Below are positions 20,691 through 33,600 of a DNA stretch of 64,000 nt, one piece after another. The position numbers and the translations under genes are program-made. Under the pieces are notes generated by a model. The model was not told where the DNA came from. It did not search any database and was given only the letters and a program-made list of their open reading frames with translations. Positions within the stretch are counted from its first letter, which is position 1; the number at the start of each line of letters is the position of its first letter. Source of the stretch: Toxotes chatareus (taxonomy: Eukaryota > Chordata > Actinopteri > Toxotidae); contig CM028890.1 of the NCBI GenBank assembly GCA_016801885.1, forward strand, positions 10,532,001 through 10,596,000. Reading direction: 5' to 3'.

Positions 20691-23600
20691 AGTCAAAAAA
20701 TTTTTGACCTCAAAATGTCATAAAAAAAAATGTCATAGGCGTAAAAATCGGCCAAAAAAAAGTCAAAAAAATTTTTGACCTCAAAATGTCATAAAAAACG
20801 TCATAGTATAGTAAGGCGTCAAAATCGGCCAAAAAAAGTCAAAATTTGTTTTGACCTCAAAATGTCATAAAAAACGTCATAGTATAGTAAGGCGTCAAAA
20901 TCGGCCAAAAAAAGTCAAAAATTTTTTGACCTCAAAATGTCATAAAAAATGTCATAGGCGTAAAAATCGGCCAAAAAAAAGTCAAACAAATTTTTGACCT
21001 CAAAATGTCATAAAAAACGTCATAGTATAGTAAGGCGTCAAAATCGGCCAAAAAAAGTCAAAATTTGTTTTGACCTCAAAATGTCATAAAAAACGTCATA
21101 GTATAGTAAGGCGTCAAAATCGGACAAAAGAAGTCAAAATTTTTTTTGACCTCAAAATGTCATAAAAAAACGTCATGGTATAGTAAGGCGTCAAAATCGG
21201 CCAAAAAAAGTCAACATTTTTTTTTACCTCAAAATGTCATAAAAAAACGTCATGGTATAATAAGGAGTCAAAATCGGCCAAAAAAAGTCCAACTTTTTTT
21301 TGACCTCAAAATGTCATTAAAAAACGTCATACAGCCGTAAGCTGTCAAAATCGGCCAAAAAAAGTCAAAAAATTTTTTGACCTCAAAATGTCATAAAAAA
21401 AGTCACAGTATAGTAAGGCGTCAAAATCGACCAAAAAAAGTCAAAAAATTTTTGACCTCAAAATGTCATAAAAAACGTCATAGTATAGTAAGGCGTCAAA
21501 ATCGGCAAAAAGAAGTCAAAATTTGTTTTGACCTCAAAATGTCATAAAAAAACGTCATAGTATAGTAAAAAGTCAAAATCGGACAAAAGAAGTCAAAAAA
21601 ATTTTTGACCTCAAAATGTCATAAAAACGTCATGGTATAGTAAAGGCGTCAAAATCGGCAAAAGAAGTCAAAATTTGTTTTGACCTCAAAATGTCATAAA
21701 AAAACGTCATTGTATAGTAAGGCGTCAAAATCTGCTAAAAAAAAAAGTCCAACTTTTTTTTGACCTCAAAATATCATAAAAAACGTCATACAGCCGTAAG
21801 CTGTCAAAATCGGCCAAAAAAAGTCAAAAAATTTTTTGACCTCAAAATGTCATAAAAAACGTCATAGTATAGTAAGGCGTCAAAATCGGCCAAAAAAAGT
21901 CAAAATTTGTTTTGACCTCAAAATGTCATAAAAAACGTCATAGTATAGTAAGGCGTCAAAATCGGACAAAAGAAGTCAAAATTTTTTTTGACCTCAAAAT
22001 GTCATAAAAAAAACGTCATAGTATAATAAGGCGTCAAAATCGGCCAAAAAAAGTCAACATTTTTTTACCTCAAAATGTCATAAAAAAAACGTCATGGTAT
22101 AATAAGGAGTCAAAATCGGCCAAAAAGTCCAACTTTTTTGACCTCAAAATGTCATTAAAAAGCGTCATACAGCCGTAAGCTGTCAAAATCGGCCAAAAAA
22201 GTCAAAAAAATTTTGACCTCAAAATGTCATAAAAAAGTCACAGTATAGTAAGGCGTCAAAATCGACCAAAAAAGTCAAAAAATTTTGACCTCAAAATGTC
22301 ATAAAAAACGTCATAGTATAGTAAGGCGTCAAAATCGGCAAAAAGAAGTCAAAATTTGTTTTGACCTCAAAATGTCATAAAAAAACGTCATAGTATAGTA
22401 AAAAGTCAAAATCGGACAAAAGAAGTCAAAAAAATTTTTGACCTCAAAATGTCATAAAAAACGTCATGGTATAGTAAGGCGTCAAAATCGGCAAAAAGAA
22501 GTCAAAATTTGTTTTGACCTCAAAATGTCATAAAAAAACGTCATTGTATAGTAAGGCGTCAAAATCTGCTAAAAAAAAGTCCAACTTTTTTTTGACCTCA
22601 AAATATCATAAAAAACGTCATACAGCCGTAAGCTGTCAAAATCGGCCAAAAAAAGTCAAAAATTTTTTTGACCTCAAAATGTCATAAAAAACGTCATAGT
22701 ATAGTAAGGCTTCAAAATCGACCAAAAAAAGTCAAAAATTTTTTTGACCTCAAAATGTCATAAAAAACATCATAGTATAGTAAGGCGCCAAAATCGTCAT
22801 AAAAAAAAAGTCAAAAAATTTTTGACCTCAAAATGTCATAAAAAAAGTCAGTAGTAGTAGTAAGGCGTCAAAATCGACCAAAAAAAGTCAAAAAATTTTT
22901 GACCTCAAAATGTCATAAAAAACGTCATAGTATAGTAAGGCGTCAAAATCGGCCAAAAAAAGTCAAAAAATTTTTTGACCTCAAAATGTCATAAAAAATG
23001 TCATAGGCGTAAAAATCGGCCAAAAAAAAGTCAAAAAAATTTTTGACCTCAAAATGTCATAAAAAACGTCATAGTATAGTAAGGCGTCAAAATCGGCCAA
23101 AAAAAGTCAAAATTTGTTTTGACCTCAAAATGTCATAAAAAACGTCATAGTATAGTAAGGCGTCAAAATCGGCCAAAAAAAGTCAAAAATTTTTTTGACC
23201 TCAAAATGTCATAAAAAATGTCATAGGCGTAAAAATCGGCCAAAAAAAAGTCAAACAAATTTTTGACCTCAAAATGTCATAAAAAACGTCATAGTATAGT
23301 AAGGCGTCAAAATCGGCCAAAAAAAGTCAAAATTTGTTTTGACCTCAAAATGTCATAAAAAACGTCATAGTATAGTAAGGCGTCAAAATCGGACAAAAGA
23401 AGTCAAAATTTTTTTTGACCTCAAAATGTCATAAAAAAACGTCATGGTATAGTAAGGCGTCAAAATCGGCCAAAAAAAGTCAACATTTTTTTACCTCAAA
23501 ATGTCATAAAAAACGTCATGGTATAATAAGGAGTCAAAATCGGCCAAAAAAAGTCCAACTTTTTTTTGACCTCAAAATGTCATTAAAAAACGTCATACAG

Positions 23601-25240
23601 CCGTAAGCTGTCAAAATCGGCCAAAAAAAGTCAAAAAATTTTTTGACCTCAAAATGTCATAAAAAAAGTCACAGTATAGTAAGGCGTCAAAATCGACCAA
23701 AAAAAGTCAAAAAATTTTTGACCTCAAAATGTCATAAAAAACGTCATAGTATAGTAAGGCGTCAAAATCGGCAAAAAGAAGTCAAAATTTGTTTTGACCT
23801 CAAAATGTCATAAAAAAACGTCATAGTATAGTAAAAAGTCAAAATCGGACAAAAGAAGTCAAAAAAATTTTTGACCTCAAAATGTCATAAAAAACGTCAT
23901 GGTATAGTAAGGCGTCAAAATCGGCAAAAAGAAGTCAAAATTTGTTTTGACCTCAAAATGTCATAAAAAAACGTCATTGTATAGTAAGGCGTCAAAATCT
24001 GCTAAAAAAAAAGTCCAACTTTTTTTTGACCTCAAAATATCATAAAAAACGTCATACAGCCGTAAGCTGTCAAAATCGGCCAAAAAAAGTCAAAAAATTT
24101 TTTGACCTCAAAATGTCATAAAAAACGTCATAGTATAGTAAGGCGTCAAAATCGGCCAAAAAAAGTCAAAATTTGTTTTGACCTCAAAATGTCATAAAAA
24201 ACGTCATAGTATAGTAAGGCGTCAAAATCGGACAAAAGAAGTCAAAATTTTTTTTGACCTCAAAATGTCATAAAAAAACGTCATGGTATAGTAAGGCGTC
24301 AAAATCGGCCAAAAAAAGTCAACATTTTTTTTTACCTCAAAATGTCATAAAAAAACGTCATGGTATAATAAGGAGTCAAAATCGGCCAAAAAAAGTCCAA
24401 CTTTTTTTTGACCTCAAAATGTCATTAAAAAACGTCATACAGCCGTAAGCTGTCAAAATCGGCCAAAAAAAGTCAAAAAATTTTTTGACCTCAAAATGTC
24501 ATAAAAAAGTCACAGTATAGTAAGGCGTCAAAATCGACCAAAAAAAAAGTCAAAAATTTTTGACCTCAAAATGTCATAAAAAACGTCATAGTATAGTAAA
24601 AGGCGTCAAAATCGGCAAAAGAAGTCAAAATTTGTTTTGACCTCAAAATGTCATAAAAAAACGTCATAGTATAGTAAAAAGTCAAAATCGGACAAAAGAA
24701 GTCAAAAAAATTTTTGACCTCAAAATGTCATAAAAAACGTCATGGTATAGTAAGGCGTCAAAATCGGCAAAAAGAAGTCAAAATTTGTTTTGACCTCAAA
24801 AAATCATCATAAAAAACGTCATTGTATAGTAAGGCGTCAAAATCTGCTAAAAAAAAGTCCAACTTTTTTTTGACCTCAAAATATCATAAAAAACGTCATA
24901 CAGCCGTAAGCTGTCAAAATCGGCCAAAAAAAGTCAAAAATTTTTTTGACCTCAAAATGTCATAAAAAACGTCATAGTATAGTAAGGCTTCAAAATCGAC
25001 CAAAAAAAGTCAAAAATTTTTTTGACCTCAAAATGTCATAAAAAACATCATAGTATAGTAAGGCGCCAAAATCGGCCAAAAAAAGTCAAAAAATTTTTTG
25101 ACCTCAAAATGTCATAAAAAAAGTCACAGTATAGTAAGGCGTCAAAATCGACCAAAAAAAGTCAAAAAATTTTTGACCTCAAAATGTCATAAAAAACGTC
25201 ATAGTATAGTAAGGCGTCAAAATCGGCCAAAAAAGTCAAA
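20690..25240 (+). repeat. Higher-order repeat block, period about 2.27 kb with nested 0.84-kb units
   Basis: Variant monomers recur at fixed spacing. The rare GTCAAACAAA occurs at 20981 and 23250 (2269 bp apart). The variant CGGACAAAAGAAG occurs near 21121, 21963, 23389 and 24229, giving 0.84-kb steps inside each half and 2.27 kb between halves. A GGCTTCAAAATCGACC unit recurs near 22708 and 24986. So about 30 monomers were duplicated as a block, and 11 monomers within it were themselves duplicated. Identity between copies is very high apart from A/T run lengths. Confidence 0.85.
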
Positions 25241-28200
25241 ATTTTTTGACCTCAAAATGTCATAAAAAACGTCATGTCATAGGCGTCAAAATCGGCCAAA
25301 AAAAGTCAAAAATTTTTTGACCTCAAAATGTCATAAAAAACGTCATAGTATAGTAAGGCGTCAAAATCTGCCAAAAAAAGTCAAACTTTTTTTTTACCTC
25401 AAAATGTCATAAAAAACGTCATAGTATAGTAAAAAGTCAAAATCGGCCAAAAAAAGTCAAAATTTTTTTTGACCTCAAAATGTCATAAAAAACGTCATAC
25501 AGCCGTAAGGCGTCAAAATCGGCCAAAAAAAGTCAAAACATTTTTTGACCTCAAAATGTCATAAAAAACGTCATAGTATAGTAAGGCGTCAAAATCGGCC
25601 AAAAAAAGTCAAAACATTTTTTTGACCTCAAAATGTCAGAAAAAACGTCATAGTATAGTATAGTAAGGCGTCAAAATCGGACAAAAAAAAAGTCAAAATT
25701 TTTTGACCTCAAAATGTCATAAAAAAACGTCATGGTATAGTATAAAAGGCGTCAAAATCGGCCGACCAAAAAAGTCAAAATTTTTTTACCTCAAAATGTC
25801 ATAAAAAAGCGTCATAGTATAAGTAAGGAGTCAAAATCGGCCAAAAAAGTCAAAAAAAATTTTTGACCTCAAAATGTCATAAAAAGCGTCATAGTATAGT
25901 AAAGGCGTCAAAATCGGTAAAAAAAGTCAACATTTTTTGACCTCAAAATGTCATAAAAACGTCATCCAGCCGTAAAGGCGTCAAAATCGACCAAAAAAAG
26001 TCAACATTTTTTGACCTCAAAATGTCATAAAAAACGTCATAGTATAGTAAAAAGCGTCAAAATCGGCCAAAAAAAAGTCAACATTTTTTTTACCTCAAAA
26101 TGTCATAAAAACGTCATAGTAGTAGTAAGCGTCAAAATCAAAATCGCAAAAAAGTCAAAATTTTTTTTGACCTCAAAATGTCATAAAAAACGTCATAGTA
26201 TAGTAAGGCGTCAAAATCCAAAAAAGTCAAAACTTTTTTGACCTCAAAATGTCATAAAAAAGCGTCATAGTATAGTAAAAGTCAAAATCGGACAAAAAAA
26301 GTCAACATTTTTTGACCTCAAAATGTCATAAAAAAGCGTCATACAGCCGTAAAGCGTCAAAATCAACCAAAAAAATCAAAACATTTTTTGACCTCAAAAT
26401 GTCATCAAAAAACGTCATAGTATAGTAAAAAGGCGTCAAAATCGGCCAAAAAAAAGTCAACATTTTTTTGACCTCAAAATGTCATAAAAACGTCATAGTA
26501 TAGTAAAGGCGTCAAAATCGGCCAAAAAAGTCTGAAAAAAATTTTTTGACCTCAAAATGTCATAAAAAACGTCATCATATAGTATAGTCAAAATCGCCAA
26601 AAAAGTCAAAAAATTTTTTTGACCTCAAAATGTCATAAAAAACGTCATAGTATAGTAAGGCGTCAAAATCGGCCAAAAAAAGTCAAAAAATTTTTTTGAC
26701 CTCAAAATGTCATAAAAAGCGTCATAGTATAGCCGTAAAAGCGTCAAAATCGGCCAAAAAAGTCAAAAAAATTTTTTGACCTCAAAATGTCATAAAAAAC
26801 GTCATACAGCCGTTGGCGTCCTAAAAAAAGTCAACACATTTTTTTTTGACCTCAAAATCTCATAAAAAAACGTCATAGTATAGTAAGGCGTCAAAATCGG
26901 CCAAAAAAAGTCAAAATTTTTTGACCTCAAAATGTCATAAAAACGTCATAGTATAGTAAGGCGTCAAAATCGGCCAAAAAAAGTCAAAAAATTTTTTGAC
27001 CTCAAAATGTCATAAAAAACGTCATAGTATAGTAAGGCGTCAAAATCGGCCAAAAAAAAGTCAAAAATTTTTTTGACCTCAAAATGTCATAAAAAACGTC
27101 ATAGTATAGTAAGGCGTCAAAATCGCCAAAAAAGTCAAAATTTTTTTTTTGACCTCAAAATGTCATAAAAAACGTCATACACAACCATAAAAGGCGTCAA
27201 AATCGCCAAAAAAGTCAAAAATTTTTTTACCTCAAAATGTCATAAAAAACGTCATAGTAGCCGTAAGCGTCAAAATCGGCCAAAAAAAAGTCAAAAAATT
27301 TTTTTGACCTCAAAATGTCATAAAAAAACGTCATAGTATAGTAAAGCGTCAAAATCGGCCAAAAAAAGTCAAAAATTTTTTGACCTCAAAATGTCATAAA
27401 AACGTCATCATAGTATAGTAAGGCGTCAAAATCGGCCAAAAAAAGTCAAAAAATTTTTTTGACCTCAAAATGTCATAAAAAACGTCATAGTATAGTAAAG
27501 GCGTCAAAATCGGCCAAAAAAAAGTCAAAATTTTTTGACCTCAAAATGTCATAAAAAACGTCATAGTATAGTAAGGCGTCAAAATCGGCCAAAAAAAGTC
27601 AAAATTTTTTGACCTCAAAATGTCATAAAAAACGTCATACAGCCGTAAGGCGTCAAAATCGGCCAAAAAAAGTCAAAAATTTTTTGACCTCAAAATGTCA
27701 TAAAAAACGCCAGTAATAGTATAGTAAAGGCGTCAAAATCGGCCAAAAAAAAGTCAAAAAAAATTTTTTTGACCTCAAAATGTCATAAAAAACGTCATAG
27801 TATAGTAAGGCGTCAAAATCGGCCAAAAAAGTCAAAATTTTTTTTGACCTCAAAATGTCATAAAAAAGCGTCATAGTATAGTAAGCGTCAAAATCGGCAG
27901 AAAAAAGTCAAAATTTTTTGACCTCAAAATGTCATAAAAACGTCATAGTATAGTAAGGCGTCAAAATCGGCCAAAAAAAAGTCAACATTTTTTTGACCTC
28001 AAAATGTCATAAAAAACGTCATAGTATAGTAAGGCGTCAAAATCGGCCAAAAAAAGTCAAAAATTTTTTGACCTCAAAATGTCATAAAAAACGTCATAGT
28101 ATAGTAAGGCGTCAAAATCGGCCAAAAAAGTCAAAAATTTTTTGACCTCAAAATGTCATAAAAAACGTCATACAGCCGTAAGGCGTCAAAATCGGCCAAA

Positions 28201-30600
28201 AAAAGTCAAAAAAATTTTTTGACCTCAAAATGTCATAAAAAACGTCATACAGCCGTAAGGCGTCAAAATCGGCCAAAAAAAGTCAAAACATTTTTTTGAC
28301 CTCAAAATGTCATAAAAAACGTCATACAGCCGTAAGGCGTCAAAATCGGCCAAAAAAAAAAGTCAAATATTTTTTTGACCTCAAAATGTCATAAAAAACG
28401 TCATAGTATAGTAGTAAGGCGTCAAAATCGCAAAAAAAGTCAAAAATTTTTTTGACCTCAAAATGTCATAAAAACGTCATAGTATAGTAAGCGTCAAAAT
28501 CGGCCAAAAAAAGTCAAAAATTTTTTGACCTCAAAATGTCATAAAAAACGTCATAGTATAGTAAAGTCAAGCGTCAAAATCGGCCAAAAAAAAAGTCAAA
28601 AAATTTTTTGACCTCAAAATGTCATAAAAAACGTCATAGTATAGTATAAGGCGTCAAAATCGGCCAAAAAAGTCAAAAATTTTTTGACCTCAAAATGTCA
28701 TAAAAAACGTCATAGTATAGTAAGGCGTCAAAATCGGCCAAAAAAAGTCAAAATTTTTTGACCTCAAAATGTCATAAAAAACGTCATAGTAACCGTAAAA
28801 GGCGTCAAAATCGGCCAAAAAAGTCAAAAATTTTTTTGACCTCAAAATGTCATAAAAAACATCATAGTATAGTAAGGCGTCAAAATCGGCAAAAAAAAAG
28901 TCAAATTTTTTTGACCTCAAAATGTCATAAAAACGTCATAGTATAGTAAAAGGCGTCAAAATCGGCCAAAAAAGTCAAAAAATTTTTGACCTCAAAATGT
29001 CATAAAAAAACGTCATAGTATAGTAAGGCGTCAAAATCGGCCAAAAAAAGTCAAAAAATTTTTTGACCTCAAAATGTCATAAAAAAGCGTCATAGTATAG
29101 TAAAGGCGTCAAAATCGGCCAAAAAAGTCAAAAAAATTTTTTTGACCTCAAAATGTCATAAAAAACGCGTCAAAATGTCATAAAAAACGTCATAGTATAG
29201 TAAGGCGTCAAAATCGGTAAAAAAAGTCAAAAAATTTTTTGACCTCAAAATGTCATAAAAAAGCGTCATAGTATAGTAAAAAGGCGTCAAAATCGACCAA
29301 AAAAAGTCAAAAAATTTTTTGACCTCAAAATGTCATAAAAAACGTCATAGTATAGTAAAGCGTCAAAATCGGCCAAAAAAGTCAAAATTTTTTTGACCTC
29401 AAAATGTCATAAAAAAGCGTCATAGTATAGTAAGGCGTCAAAATCGGCCAAAAAAAGTCAAAATTTTTTGACCTCAAAATGTCATAAAAAAGCGTCATAG
29501 TATAGTAAAGAAGCGTCAAAATCGGCCAAAAAAAGTCAAAAATTTTTGACCTCAAAATGTCATAAAAAACGTCATAGTATAGTAAAGGCGTCAAAATCGA
29601 AAAAAAAAAAGTCAACATTTTTTTTGACCTCAAAATGTCATAAAAACGTCATAGTATAGTAAAGGCGTCAAAATCGGCCAAAAAAAGTCAAAAAATTTTT
29701 TGACCTCAAAATGTCATAAAAAAGCGTCATAGTATAATCAAAAAGGCGTCAAAATCATTAAAAAAAAGTCAAAAAATTTTTTGACCTCAAAATGTCATAA
29801 AAAACGTCATAGTATAGTAAAGCGTCAAAATCGGTTAAAAAAAGTCAAAAATTTTTTGACCTCAAAATGTCATAAAAAAACGTCATAGTATAACCGTAAA
29901 GAAATCAAAATTGAGTAAAAAAGTCAAAAATTTTTGACCTCAAAATATCATAAAAGCGTCATATAACCGTAAAGCGTCAAAATCGGCCAAAAAAGTCAAA
30001 AAAATTTTTGACCTCAAAATGTCATAAAAAACGTCATAGTATAAAAGAAGCGTCAAAATCGGCCAAAAAAGTCAAAAATTTTTGACCTCAAAATGTCATA
30101 AAAAGCGTCACTTAGTATAGTAAAGGCGTCAAAATCGAAACAAAAAAGTCAAAAAATTTTTTGACCTCAAAATGTCATAAAAAACGTCATAGTATAGTAA
30201 AGCGTCAAAATCGGATAAAAAAAGTCAAAAATTTTTGACCTCAAAATGTCATAAAAAGCGTCATAGTATAGTAAATAAATAAAAGCGTCTCAAAATGTCA
30301 TAAAAAACGACATAAAAAAGTCAAAATGGGACAAAAAAATTTTTGACCTCAATATCATAAAAAACGTCATAGTATAGTAAAGGCGTCAAAATCGGCCAAA
30401 AAAGTCAAAAAATTTTGACCTCAAAATGTCATAAAAAACGTCATAGTATAGTAAAAAACGTCAAAATCGGAGTAAAAAAAAGTCCAAAAAAAATTTTTGA
30501 CCTCAAAATATCATAAAAAGCGTCATACAAAGTAGTATAGTAAAACGTCAAAATACGTGACCATGGCCAAAAAGTCAAAAAATTTTTGACCTCAAAATAT
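25240..30600 (+). repeat. Satellite domain of canonical monomers, mostly AGTATAGTAA type
   Basis: Consensus-like monomers with run-length variation and occasional partial units, for example near 29161-29175, where a truncated unit abuts a full one. Variants with ACAGCCGTAA appear in clusters (25499, 26342, 28167-28336). No higher-order period is obvious by eye. Confidence 0.75.
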
Positions 30601-33600
30601 CATAAAAAAGTCGTCATAGTATAGTAGAGGCGTTTTTACGGCAAAAAAGTCAAAAAATTGTTTTGACCTCAAAATGTCATAAAAAACGTCATAGTATATA
30701 GTAAAGCGTCAAAATCGGCCAAAAAAAAGTCATTTTTTTGACCTCAAAATGTCATAAAAAACGTCATGTAGTATAGTAAAGAAGCGTCAAAATTGGGCAA
30801 AAAGTCAAAAATTTTTTGACCTCAAAATGTATAAAAAAACGTCATCATAGTATAGTAAAAGGCGTCAAAATCCCGGCCAAAAAAAGTCAAAATTTTTTGA
30901 CCTCAAAATGTCATAAAAAAAGCAATCATAGTATAGTAAAAGGCGTCAAAAATCGGGACAAAAAAAGTCAAAAAAATTTTTTGACCTCAAAATGTCATCA
31001 AAAAGCGATCAGCAAATATAGTAAGGTATTTTTTCAGATAAAAAAGTCAAAATTTTTGACCTCAAAAGTCATAAAAAACGTCATAGTATAGTAAAGCGTT
31101 TTTTCGGACCAAAAAAAAGTCAAAATTTTTTGACCTCAAAATGTCATAAAAAAGCGTCATAGTATAGTAAATTGTCCAAATCGGACAAAAAGTCAAAAAA
31201 TTTTTTGACCTCAAAATGTCATAAAAAACGTCTCATAGTATAGTAAAAGCGTCAAAATCTGGCCAAAAGTCAAAAATTTTTTGACCTCAAAATGTCATAA
31301 AAAAACGCAATCATAGTATAGTAAAGGCGTCAAATCGGACAAAAAAAAGTCAAAATTTTTTGACCTCAAAATGTCATAAAAAAGCGTCATAGTATAGTAA
31401 AGGCGTTTTTGACACAAAAGTCAAAAAATTTTTTGACCTCAAATGTCATAAAAAACGTCATAGTAATAGTATGGCGTCATTTTCGCCAATAAAAAGTCAA
31501 AAATTTTTTTGACCTCAAAATGTCATAAAAAACGTCATAGTATAGTATAAAGGCGTCAAATTGACTTTTTGTTATAGCGATATAAAAAGTCAAAAATTTT
31601 TGACCTCAAAATGTCATAAAAAACGTCATAGTATAGTAAGGCGTCAAAATCATTGAAAAAAGTCAAAAAAATTTTTACCTCAAAATGTCATAAAAAAGCA
31701 TCATAGTATAGTAAGGCGTTCAAATCGGACAAAAAAAAGTCAAAAAAATTTTTTGACCTCAAAATGTCATAAAAACGTCATAGTATAGTAAAGCGTCACA
31801 AAATCGGACAAAAAAAGTCAAAAATTTTTTTGACCTCAAAATATCATAAAACGTCATAGTATAGTAAGGCGTTTTTGAACTGAAAAAGTCAAAATTTTTG
31901 ACCTCAAATGTCATAAAAAACGTCATAGTATAGTAAGGCGTCAAAATCAAAATAAAAAAAGTCAAAAATTTTTTGACCTCAAAATGTCATAAAGCGTCAT
32001 AGTAGTATAGTAAGGCGTCAAATCGGCCAAAAAAAGTCAAAATTTTTGACCTCAAATGTCATAAGCGTTATATAGTATGCGGAAAAAAAGTAAAAAAAAA
32101 AAAAAATTTTTGACCTCAAAATGTCATAAAAAACGTCATAGTATAGTAAAGGCGTCAAAAATCGGACAAAAAAGTCAAAAAATTTTGACCTCAAAATGTC
32201 ATAAAAGCGTCATAGTATAGTAAAGGCGTCAAAATCGCTTAAAAAAGTCAAAAAATTTTTGACCTCAAAATGTCATAAAAGCGTCATAGTATAGTAAAGG
32301 CGTCAAAATCGGCAAAAGTCAAAAATTTTTCACCTCAAATGTCATAAAAAACCTCATAATATCATAAAGGCGCGTCAAAATATAAAAAAAAAAGTCAAAA
32401 TTTCATAAAAAAAAAGTCAAAAAAATTTTTTGAAAGTCTCAAAATGTCATAAAAAGCGTCATAGTATAGTAAAAGCGTCAAAATCGGCCAAAAAAGTCAA
32501 AAATTTTTGACCTCAAAATGTATCAAAAAAAACGTCATAGTATAGTAAGAAGTCAAAATCGGGCCAAAAAAAGTCAAAAATTTTGACCTCAAAATGTCAT
32601 AAAAACGTCATAGTAAAGTAAAGGCGTCAAAATCGGCAAAAAAAGTCAAATTTTTTGACCTCAAAATATCATAAAAAATCGTCATAGTATAGTAAAGGCG
32701 TCAAAATCGGCAAAAAAAAAGTCAAATTTTTTGACCTCAAAATGTCATAAAAAACGTCATAGTATGTAGTAAAGCGTCAAAATCGGGCAAAAAAAGTCAA
32801 AATTTTTGACCTCAAAATGTCATAAAAAAGCGTCATAGTATAGTAAAGTCGTATACGGCCAAAAAAAGTCAAAAATTTTTTTGACCTCAAAATGTCATAA
32901 AAACGTCATAGTATAGTAAAAGGCGTCAAAATCGGCCAAAAAGTCAAAATTTTTTGACCTCAAAATGTCATAAAAAAGCGATCATAGTATAGTAAGAAGC
33001 GTCAAAATCATTAAAAAAAGTCAAAAAATTTTTTGACCTCAAAATGTCATAAAAGCGTCATAGTATAGTAAAGGCGTTTTTTGAAATAAAAAAAAGTCAA
33101 AAAAATTTTTTGACCTCAAAATATCATAAAAAGCGTCATAGTATAGTAAGGCGTCAAAATCGGTAAAAAAAGTCAAAAAAATTTTTGACCTCAAAATGTC
33201 ATAAAAACGTCATAGTATAGTAAAGGCGTCAAAATCGTAAAAAAAAAAGGCGTTTCCGGTCAAAATTTTTTGACCTCAAAATGTCATAAAAAACGTCATA
33301 GTATAGTAAAGGCGTTTTTTTTCGGAAAAAAAGTCAAAATTTTTGACCTCAAAATGTCATAAAAAGCGTCATAGTATAGTAAAGGCGTCAAAATTTTAAA
33401 AAAAAAGTCAAATTTTTGACCTCAAAATGTCATAAAAAACGCGTCATAGTATAGTAAAGGCGTTTAAAATGAGCCAAAAAAGTCAAAAAAATTTTTGACC
33501 TCAAAATGTCATAAAAAAAAAGCGTCATAGTATAGTAAATTTTGCGTCAAAATCGGCCATAGTAAAGTCAAAAATTTTTGACCTCAAAATGTCAACCTCA

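Noticed and set aside
20554..26241. Open frames of 60-90 codons with Lys-rich repeats (TSKCHKK...) in the left array
   Set aside because: They are translations of the 76-bp monomer. They appear on both strands, shift frame with run-length changes, and have no independent start, domain or codon bias.
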